Below, one piece after another: positions 6,353 through 11,207 of a DNA stretch of 11,207 nucleotides; the stretch's first letter is position 1; each line of letters begins with the position of its first letter. A program made the position numbers and the translations under genes. The notes under the pieces were generated by a model. The model was not told the origin of the DNA and made no database searches. It saw only the letters and a program-made list of their open reading frames with translations. The stretch comes from an uncultured Actinomycetes bacterium (GTDB lineage: Bacteria > Actinomycetota > Acidimicrobiia > Acidimicrobiales > Microtrichaceae). The stretch lies in assembly GCA_903941145.1 (NCBI GenBank), contig CAJANQ010000582.1, forward strand, positions 1 through 11,207, read 5' to 3'.

Positions 6353-7549
6353 GTGAGCCCGAACGACACCCCGAGCCAGTTGGCGCCGCCCGTCAGCGGC
6401 GCGTGGCGTCCCGGTGACGACCCCGGTCAGCGCAAGTTCCACACGGTCACCTCGGACCGGGCGTTCCGCACCGAGTCCGGAGCGTCGCTCGACGAGGTCG
6501 TCGTGGCCTACGAGACCTGGGGCACGCTCAACGAGGCCGCCAACAACGCGGTCCTGCTGTGCCACGCCCTCACCGGCGACAGCCACGCTGCCGGCGACCC
6601 GTCGCCGGGCCATCCGACCCCTGGCTGGTGGGGCGGGCTCGTCGGCCCCGGCCGCTACGTGGACACCGACCGCTGGTTCGTCGTCTGCTCCAACGTGCTC
6701 GGCGGCTGCCAGGGCTCGACCGGGCCCTCCTCGACCGACCCGGCCACCGGCCGCCCGCACGGCAGCTCGTTCCCTGTCGTGACCGTGCGCGACATGGTGC
6801 GGGCCCAGCACAGCCTGGCCGTGGGGCTCGGCATCGACCGCTGGCACGCGGTGGTCGGCGGGTCCATGGGCGGCATGCAGGCGCTCGAGTGGGCCGTGAT
6901 GTACCCCGATGCCGTGGCCAACCTGGTCCTGTGCTCGACCACGGCGCAGGCCTCGGCGCAGCAGGTCGCGTGGAGCCACATCGGCCGCAACGCCATCACC
7001 GAGGACGCCTACTTCTCGGGCGGCGACTACTACGACCAGGCCGAGGGCCCGCACCGCGGCCTGTCCGTGGCGCGCAAGGCCGCCCACGTGACCTACCGCT
7101 CCGACGAGTCGTTCACAGAGCGCTTCGGTCGGGAGATGCGCGACCAGTTCGACCTCACGTTCGACACTGCGTTCGAGGTCGAGCACTACCTCGACCACCA
7201 GGGCGACAAGCTCGTCCGCCGGTTCGACGCCAACAGCTACATCGTGCTGAACCGCGCCATGGACTACCACGACGTCGGCCGCGGCCGGGGCGGCACGCTC
7301 GCCGCGCTGTCGCGGGTCTCGGCCCGCACGCTCGTGGCCGCGATCAGCTCCGACGGCCTCTACCCGCCGGCGCAACAGACCGACCTGCACGCCCAGCTCC
7401 TGGCCGGCGGCGTGAGGAGCGAGATGCTGGAGGTGGTCGCCCCTGACGGCCACGACGGGTTCCTGACCCGCACCGACGACATCGGGCCGCACGTGCGAGC
7501 GCTGATCGAGCGCGGCGGGTCCCGCACCGAGGAGGAACAGCGTGGCTGA
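6353..7549 (+). CDS. metX: Homoserine O-acetyltransferase MetX
   Basis: MetX acylates L-homoserine, normally with acetyl-CoA, to O-acetylhomoserine, the activated precursor for sulfur incorporation in methionine synthesis. The 398-residue product is a full-length alpha/beta-hydrolase-fold MetX. It has NVLGGCQGSTGP (114-125), the nucleophile elbow GGSMGG with Ser171, and catalytic Asp334 (SSDGLYPP) and His367 (DGHDGFL). Some MetX-family enzymes use succinyl-CoA; the sequence alone does not settle this. GTG 6353 is chosen because no other in-frame start lies between the Shine-Dalgarno (6335-6339) and it, and the product length is normal. It is first in an operon under the SAM riboswitch, with the next gene overlapping its end by 8 bp. 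Confidence 0.96.
   Translation: MSPNDTPSQLAPPVSGAWRPGDDPGQRKFHTVTSDRAFRTESGASLDEVVVAYETWGTLNEAANNAVLLCHALTGDSHAAGDPSPGHPTPGWWGGLVGPGRYVDTDRWFVVCSNVLGGCQGSTGPSSTDPATGRPHGSSFPVVTVRDMVRAQHSLAVGLGIDRWHAVVGGSMGGMQALEWAVMYPDAVANLVLCSTTAQASAQQVAWSHIGRNAITEDAYFSGGDYYDQAEGPHRGLSVARKAAHVTYRSDESFTERFGREMRDQFDLTFDTAFEVEHYLDHQGDKLVRRFDANSYIVLNRAMDYHDVGRGRGGTLAALSRVSARTLVAAISSDGLYPPAQQTDLHAQLLAGGVRSEMLEVVAPDGHDGFLTRTDDIGPHVRALIERGGSRTEEEQRG
7531..7536 (+). promoter_or_regulatory. Strong Shine-Dalgarno within the 3' end of metX
   Basis: GGAGGA lies inside the last codons of metX, 5 nt before the GTG (7542) of the next gene. It fixes that start and indicates efficient, coupled translation of the second enzyme. 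Confidence 0.8.
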
Positions 7550-8747
7550 CGACACCATCCCTGCACCTGGCGCCGACGGGCCGCAGGTCGCTCCCGAGAC
7601 GACGGCGATCCTGGCGGGACGCAGCGGCAACGGCTCCGCGCTCGCCCCGGTGGTCTGGGCCAGCTCGACGTTCGAGTCCGAGACCGTCGCCGAGGGCCGC
7701 CGCATGGCCACCGCAGTGGGCGCCGACCGCTTCTACAGCCGGTACGGCAACCCGACCGTCAACGCGTTCGAAGAGGCCATCGCCGAGCTCGAGGGCGCCG
7801 AGGGGGCCCGGGCCTTCGCGTCGGGCATGGGCGCGGTCACCGCCGTCGTGCTGGGCCTGTGCTCGAGCGGCAACCACGTCGTCACCCAGAAGCAGATCTA
7901 CGCCGGGACGCAGATGCTGTTCCAGGCCGTGTGTCCCCGGTTCGGCATCGACGTCACGTTCGTCGACGGGACCGACCCCGAGGCGTGGGAGGCCGCAGTC
8001 CGGCCGGGCACCACCACGCTGCTCTTTGCCGAGACCCCCGCCAACCCGCGGCTGGACCTGGTCGACCTGGACCGGCTCGGCGCCATCAAGGGCCCCATGA
8101 AGGTCGTCGACTCGACGTTCGCCACCCCGCTCGGCCAGCGCCCGCTCGACCACGGGATCGACCTGTCGCTGCACTCGGCCACCAAGGCCATCGGCGGGCA
8201 CAACGACGTGACCCTGGGCGTCGTGGCCGGCAGTCGCGAGCTCCTGGACTGGATCTGGGGCTTCGCCGTGCTCCAGGGCGCCAACGCGGCCCCGTACGAC
8301 GCAGCGGGCGGAATCCGCGGCCTCCGCACCCTGGGCGTCCGCCTGCGCCAACAGGGGGCTACTGCCGCCGCGTTGGCCCAGGTGCTCGAGGCCGACGACC
8401 GCGTCGTCGAGGTCCGCTACCCGTTCTCGCCCTCGCACCCGCAGTACGAGCTGGCGAAGCGCCAGATGCGGCTCGGAGGGGGACTGCTCACCTTCGAGCT
8501 GGCCGGCGGCCTGCAGGAAGGGAGCCGGTTCGTCGAGTCCACCAGGATCTGTCGCCTCGCGACCTCGCTGGGCGGCCCCGAGACGCTCGTGACGCACCCG
8601 GCCTCGACGACCCACGTGAACCTCCTGCCCGAGGAGCTGGCCGACGCGGGAATCACCCCGGCGACGGTCCGCATGTCGGTCGGCCTGGAGGACACCGACG
8701 ACGTGGTCGCCGACGTCCGACGGGCGCTCGACGCCGCCTTCGCCTGA
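7542..8747 (+). CDS. Cys/Met-metabolism PLP enzyme, probably O-acetylhomoserine sulfhydrylase (MetZ-like) or cystathionine gamma-synthase
   Basis: The 401-residue protein belongs to the fold-type I transsulfuration family. PLP is bound by Lys215 in HSATKAIGGHNDV, with Tyr68 (SRYGNPT), Ser94-Gly-Met (96) around the phosphate loop, Asp190 (VDSTFATP) under the pyridine ring and Arg377 (VRMSVGLED) for the substrate carboxylate. Its length and the ATK-IGGHNDV segment fit MetZ, MetB or methionine gamma-lyase better than the longer MetY type (about 430 residues). Operon position after metX and under the same SAM riboswitch argues for biosynthesis: O-acetylhomoserine plus sulfide to homocysteine, or plus cysteine to cystathionine. 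Which of these it uses, or whether it is a lyase, cannot be decided from sequence. Its GTG start overlaps the metX stop by 8 bp. Confidence 0.92.
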   Translation: MADDTIPAPGADGPQVAPETTAILAGRSGNGSALAPVVWASSTFESETVAEGRRMATAVGADRFYSRYGNPTVNAFEEAIAELEGAEGARAFASGMGAVTAVVLGLCSSGNHVVTQKQIYAGTQMLFQAVCPRFGIDVTFVDGTDPEAWEAAVRPGTTTLLFAETPANPRLDLVDLDRLGAIKGPMKVVDSTFATPLGQRPLDHGIDLSLHSATKAIGGHNDVTLGVVAGSRELLDWIWGFAVLQGANAAPYDAAGGIRGLRTLGVRLRQQGATAAALAQVLEADDRVVEVRYPFSPSHPQYELAKRQMRLGGGLLTFELAGGLQEGSRFVESTRICRLATSLGGPETLVTHPASTTHVNLLPEELADAGITPATVRMSVGLEDTDDVVADVRRALDAAFA

Positions 8748-8768
8748 CCGACCGCTGGAGCGCTGGTC

Positions 8769-9551
8769 GTGCCCGAGCTCATCGAGGTCGAGTCGTACCG
8801 GCAGGCCGCCGACCGGGTGGTGGGCCGGACGGTGCGCGCGGTCGTCGCCCCCGACGCCTGGTTCCTGAAGGGCGGTGCCACGCCGTCGGTCGTCACCGCC
8901 GCGGTCGAACGCCGCACCGTGGTCGGGACCGGCCGGCGCGGCAAGCTCATGTGGCTCGACCTCGACGACGGCGTGCAGCTCGGGCTGCGGTTCGGGATGA
9001 CCGGGCGGATCGTCGTGGACGGGTTCGGGCCGATCGACGCGCTGGAGTACGGCCCGTCCCGGCAGGACCCGGCCTGGGACCGGTTCGGCCTGGAGTTCGT
9101 GCGGGGCGGCCGGCTCGTGCTGTCCGACCCCCGGCGCCTCGGCGGCGTCGAGCTGGACCCCGACCTGTCCCGGCTCGGGCCCGAGGCGTCCACCGTGACC
9201 CGCAAGGAGCTGACAGTCGCGCTCGGCAGCTCGTCGGCCCCGCTCAAGGCGGCGCTGCTCGACCAGTCGCGACTCGCCGGGGTGGGCAACCTGATCGCCG
9301 ACGAGACGCTCTGGCGCGCGGGGATGGACCCGGCCCGTCCGGCGGGCGGACTGGACGCCGACGACGTTGCCGCGCTCGCCAGGACACTCCGGTCGACCGT
9401 CCGTCTGCTGACGCGCCGGGGCGGTTCCCACACCGGTGACCTCCAGGAGCAGCGCCACCGCTCGGGCACCTGTCCTCGCTGCGGAGAGCCGCTGGAACGC
9501 CGGACGGTGGGTGGCCGAACCACCTACTCCTGCCCGGCAGAACAGGGCTGA
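8769..9551 (+). CDS. Fpg/Nei-family DNA glycosylase homologue with altered zinc finger
   Basis: Family members remove oxidised bases (such as 8-oxoguanine) and nick the DNA by beta/delta elimination. The 260-residue product opens MPELIEVE, giving the catalytic N-terminal Pro2 and Glu3 after Met removal, although the usual MPELPEVE has Pro at residue 5. Lys59 (RRGKLMW) is the conserved beta-strand lysine. The helix-two-turn-helix contains Asn174 (GVGNLIADE). The C-terminal zinc finger has Cys235, Cys238, Arg250 (GGRTTY) and Cys255, but the normal CPxCQ ending reads CPAEQ, so the fourth zinc ligand is Glu258. It is slightly shorter than typical Fpg (about 270-290). The GTG start has GGAG 8 nt upstream. 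It follows the met operon by 21 bp and may be read through from it. Catalytic residues favour activity, but the metal site may be weakened. Confidence 0.9.
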   Translation: MPELIEVESYRQAADRVVGRTVRAVVAPDAWFLKGGATPSVVTAAVERRTVVGTGRRGKLMWLDLDDGVQLGLRFGMTGRIVVDGFGPIDALEYGPSRQDPAWDRFGLEFVRGGRLVLSDPRRLGGVELDPDLSRLGPEASTVTRKELTVALGSSSAPLKAALLDQSRLAGVGNLIADETLWRAGMDPARPAGGLDADDVAALARTLRSTVRLLTRRGGSHTGDLQEQRHRSGTCPRCGEPLERRTVGGRTTYSCPAEQG

Positions 9552-9580
9552 GGCACCGCGACCAGCGACCTGCTGGGCGC

Positions 9581-9586
9581 TACCCT
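9581..9586 (+). promoter_or_regulatory. Putative -10 element for a leaderless mRNA
   Basis: TACCCT fits the actinobacterial TANNNT -10 pattern and ends exactly 6 nt before the ATG at 9593, placing transcription start at the start codon. There is no Shine-Dalgarno sequence in the 41 bp between this gene and the glycosylase gene. No convincing -35 is visible. Confidence 0.5.
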
Positions 9587-9592
9587 GCGCCC

Positions 9593-10711
9593 ATGCCCGG
9601 ACGACGTCGGTCCACCCTTGCGCTGGTCGTCGGCGTCGCCGTAGCGGCCGTGCTCTGGGCCGGCTGGGCAGTACCTGCGGGTGCCGGTTCGCCCGCGACG
9701 ACGGCCGCCCCGACCACTGCGACGCCCACCACGGCTGCCCCCACGACCGCTGCGCCCACCACCGCCCGTCCCACCACGACGGCCCGGCCGACGCCGACCA
9801 CGCCGCGGACCACTGCCCGGCCGGCCACCACCACGACGTCGCCCACGACCGCCCCCACGACGGTGAGCACCGACACGACGCTCCCGACGACCGAGACGAC
9901 CGCGACGACCGACACCACGACGACGACCACCACGGCGCCCACCACGACCTCGCCGCCCGTCACGGTGGCGCCGGAGCAGCGGGTGCAGGCCGAGACCCCG
10001 GGCGACAGGGCCCAGCGGCGTCTCCGGCTGGTGATCTGGGCCCTGCTCGGCCTGGCAGCCCTCTCGCTGCTCTCGACCATGGTGTTCTGGCGGCTCACGC
10101 GGCCCAAGGCCGACGAGGAGGTCCCTGCGATGCGCTGGGCGACGCCGGGCGACCCCGCCGTGCCCGCGGCGGCCGCCGTCCTCGTCGGTGCGGGCGCCGG
10201 CGCCGCGGCGGCGGCCGACCCGATTACCGAGCCGCACCCCGTCGTGACGGTGCCCGCCGCCCCGGCCGACCCGTTCGCCGCCCCACCGCCGGTGGTCAAC
10301 AACCTGCCGCCTGCGCCGGAGGTGCCGTCGGAACCGGTGGTGCAGGCCGGTGCGGCCGCAGGGGCGGCTGCAGTTGCCGGGACTGCGCCCGAGGCGATCG
10401 TCCCGTCCGAGGTGCTCGACGCCTCTGCCGAGTTCGAGGCCGAGGACGCCACCGTGCCGCCCGCCACCTCCGACCCCGCAAACTCCGACCCCGGCCCTCC
10501 CTCGGTGACCGCGGACGGCATGTGGGCGTCTGCAGGCTGGGGCGAGGCCCCGGCCCCCGCCGCTGCACCTGCACCGGCACCCGAGCCCGTCGGCGAAGCT
10601 GCTCCGGCACCCGAGCCCGCCGGCGAACCTGCTCCGGCAACCGAGCCCGCGGCGCCAGCCCCGTTCGACTTCGACGCCCCGTTCGACGGCGGCGACCCGG
10701 CCCCGCAGTAG
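9593..10711 (+). CDS. Single-pass membrane protein with Thr-rich outer stalk and Pro/Ala-rich inner tail
   Basis: The function is not recognised. The 372-residue protein starts with a basic, hydrophobic signal peptide (RRR at 4-6, hydrophobic to about 31, likely cleavage after AGA). A very Thr/Pro/Ala-rich segment without predicted fold follows (about 35-125), then a short charged linker. One transmembrane helix (about 144-167) is followed by Arg/Lys residues. The topology is therefore type I: Thr-rich stalk outside, long tail inside. The tail (170-372) is low-complexity Pro/Ala/Glu with 10-residue repeats (PAPEPVGEAA-like, from 328) and an Asp/Phe-rich end (FDFDAPFDGG). Such stalks are often O-mannosylated in actinobacteria, which is inference here. 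No catalytic or binding domain was found. It could be a cell-envelope spacer or scaffold. Confidence 0.85.
   Translation: MPGRRRSTLALVVGVAVAAVLWAGWAVPAGAGSPATTAAPTTATPTTAAPTTAAPTTARPTTTARPTPTTPRTTARPATTTTSPTTAPTTVSTDTTLPTTETTATTDTTTTTTTAPTTTSPPVTVAPEQRVQAETPGDRAQRRLRLVIWALLGLAALSLLSTMVFWRLTRPKADEEVPAMRWATPGDPAVPAAAAVLVGAGAGAAAAADPITEPHPVVTVPAAPADPFAAPPPVVNNLPPAPEVPSEPVVQAGAAAGAAAVAGTAPEAIVPSEVLDASAEFEAEDATVPPATSDPANSDPGPPSVTADGMWASAGWGEAPAPAAAPAPAPEPVGEAAPAPEPAGEPAPATEPAAPAPFDFDAPFDGGDPAPQ
9697..9960 (+). repeat. Low-complexity ACC/ACG codon tract encoding the Thr-rich stalk
   Basis: The segment is an imperfect run of ACC and ACG threonine codons mixed with GCC, CCC and CGG-type codons, including a run of about eight consecutive Thr codons near 9916-9940. 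It is a simple-sequence coding tract, not a tandem array with a fixed period, and is likely to vary in length between strains. Confidence 0.75.
10574..10656 (+). repeat. 30-bp tandem repeat in the coding tail (about 2.8 copies)
   Basis: Units start at 10574, 10604 and 10634, each opening CCGGCA and reading PAPEP-like decapeptides in frame. The first two units differ at a few bases; the third is truncated and diverged. The length is a multiple of three, so gain or loss of units keeps the frame. Confidence 0.85.
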
Positions 10712-10714
10712 GTT
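10709..10714 (+). promoter_or_regulatory. Putative -10 element overlapping the upstream stop codon, for a leaderless mRNA
   Basis: TAGGTT fits TANNNT, begins with the TAG stop of the membrane-protein gene and ends exactly 6 nt before the ATG at 10721. The 9 bp between the genes contain no Shine-Dalgarno. Either this small gene is transcribed leaderless from here or it is translated by read-through from the upstream gene. Confidence 0.4.
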
Positions 10715-10720
10715 CCCGAC

Positions 10721-10945
10721 ATGGCTACGTTCGATCCCCAGGAGATGCTCGCCCGTTTCAGGGACCGGGCCTCGTCGGTGAAGCGACGTCAGATCCCTCC
10801 CGTGGAGGGCGACGCGCGTCGCGAGTTCATCCGTCAGGCCGAGCTCGACTTCCAGGACTTCGCCATGCTGAGCTCGGCCGAGGCCGAGCTCGACGACGGC
10901 GTCCTCACGCTCCGCATCGACCTGCGCCCGAAGTCGGACTCCTAG
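10721..10945 (+). CDS. Small acidic conserved-type protein, unknown function
   Basis: The 74-residue product has no signal peptide, membrane segment or cysteine. An N-terminal basic amphipathic part (MLARFRDRASSVKRRQ, residues 9-24) is followed by a Pro-Pro-Val linker and an acidic helix (FIRQAELDFQDFAMLSSAEAEL). It ends in a beta-like strand, DGVLTLRIDLRP. The balanced charge pattern, codon use matching its neighbours and the tight 9-bp spacing to the preceding gene support a real gene. The function is not recognised; the fold could be a small helix-strand domain or a partner of the neighbouring membrane protein, which is speculation. Confidence 0.72.
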   Translation: MATFDPQEMLARFRDRASSVKRRQIPPVEGDARREFIRQAELDFQDFAMLSSAEAELDDGVLTLRIDLRPKSDS

Positions 10946-10975
10946 CGCCCTGACTGGCTCTCGGGCTGGTGGGCA

Positions 10976-10989
10976 GGTCCGCCCGGACC
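10976..10989 (+). terminator. GGTCC/GGACC hairpin after the small gene (weak terminator candidate)
   Basis: GGTCCG and CGGACC form a perfect inverted repeat 31 bp after the small-gene stop. A nested alternative stem, CGGGC/GCCCG, can form with the sequence just upstream. There is no T-run, so terminator function is uncertain; it is the only strong hairpin in the 122-bp gap before the next gene. Confidence 0.3.
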
Positions 10990-11020
10990 CGTGTTCCGCC
11001 GGTTCGTCGACGTGTCGCCG

Positions 11021-11065
11021 TACGCTGTCGGGGTCGGTTCGCCCACACGGTCGACCGAGGAGGAA
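11021..11065 (+). promoter_or_regulatory. Candidate -10 (TACGCT) and strong Shine-Dalgarno of the zinc-ribbon gene
   Basis: TACGCT (11021-11026) is a TANNNT-type -10 without a clear -35. GAGGAGGAA (11057-11065) is a near-perfect ribosome-binding site ending 2 nt before the GTG at 11068, in contrast to the two leaderless-looking genes just upstream. Confidence 0.5.
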
Positions 11066-11067
11066 CC

Positions 11068-11207
11068 GTGTCGCAGGAGTTGTTCGACCAGCAGGACGTC
11101 GCCAAGGTGGAGTGCCCAGTGTGCGGCGTCGCCACTTGGGAGGGCGCACCCACCTGCCTCTCGTGCGGGACCACGCTGCGGCCGGCCGTCACGTCGGCCT
11201 CCGAGGA
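11068..11207 (+). CDS. Zinc-ribbon protein, N-terminal part (3' partial)
   Basis: Only the first 46 codons are in the window. The product begins MSQELFDQQD and then shows a compact zinc ribbon of two CxxC knuckles: CPVCG (Cys16, Cys19) and CLSCG (Cys30, Cys33). A short Thr/Ala-rich stretch follows before the window ends. Such N-terminal ribbons precede many domains (membrane, FHA, chaperone-like), so no function is assigned. The GTG start is supported by the strong GAGGAGGAA upstream. Confidence 0.8.
   Translation, partial: MSQELFDQQDVAKVECPVCGVATWEGAPTCLSCGTTLRPAVTSASE

Noticed and set aside
7344..9458. 704-codon minus-strand open frame opposite the met operon and glycosylase gene
   Set aside because: It spans parts of three well-supported plus-strand genes and has no recognisable domain.
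9697..9960. Possible CRISPR-like or minisatellite array
   Set aside because: There are no constant repeats with unique spacers; the pattern is simple threonine codon bias in frame with one protein.
9524..11149. 541-codon minus-strand open frame with Gly/Arg/Val-rich product
   Set aside because: The apparent repeats are the complement of the Thr codon tract; no start signal or motif supports it.

Overview
The window looks like chromosomal DNA of a high-GC (about 70% by eye) actinobacterium. The evidence is the frequent GTG starts, strong G/C third-position bias, an actinobacterial-type Lgt, a SAM-I/IV-superfamily riboswitch ahead of metX, and likely leaderless genes with a TANNNT-like -10 element 6 nt before the start codon. 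The style fits Acidimicrobiia or a related marine/soil lineage, but that rank is inference. There are eleven genes, two cut by the window edges. No tRNA, rRNA, insertion sequence, prophage or CRISPR array was seen.

Layout: 1-531 is the 3' end of a secreted-looking protein of unknown function with two C-(45-48)-C modules. 561-1586 is lgt (prolipoprotein diacylglyceryl transferase), whose 3' end overlaps a convergent gene by 10 bp. 3219-1577 (minus strand) is a two-gene, translationally coupled operon: a PhyH-type Fe(II)/2-oxoglutarate dioxygenase followed by a cytoplasmic serine beta-lactamase-family hydrolase. It is divergent from a compact DEAD-box RNA helicase (3298-4458). 4513-6135 is a solitary N6-adenine-type DNA methylase.

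The clearest unit is 6132-8747. A promoter lies at the end of the methylase gene, followed by a SAM riboswitch with readable P1-P5 helices and a pseudoknot between the P3 loop and a downstream strand. Next come metX (homoserine O-acetyltransferase) and an overlapping transsulfuration-family PLP enzyme. Together these form a SAM-repressed homocysteine/methionine module: homoserine to O-acetylhomoserine, then sulfur incorporation.

8769-9551 is an Fpg/Nei-like DNA glycosylase homologue whose zinc finger has lost its fourth cysteine. 9593-10711 is a single-pass membrane protein with a Thr-rich outer stalk and a Pro/Ala-rich inner tail containing 30-bp tandem repeats. 10721-10945 is a 74-aa acidic small protein, and 11068-11207 is the start of a zinc-ribbon protein. 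The longest gene-free stretch, 6136-6352, holds the riboswitch. No wholly new multi-gene system is evident; the items most worth following are the riboswitch with its repeat-based expression platform, the coupled dioxygenase/hydrolase pair and the orphan methylase.
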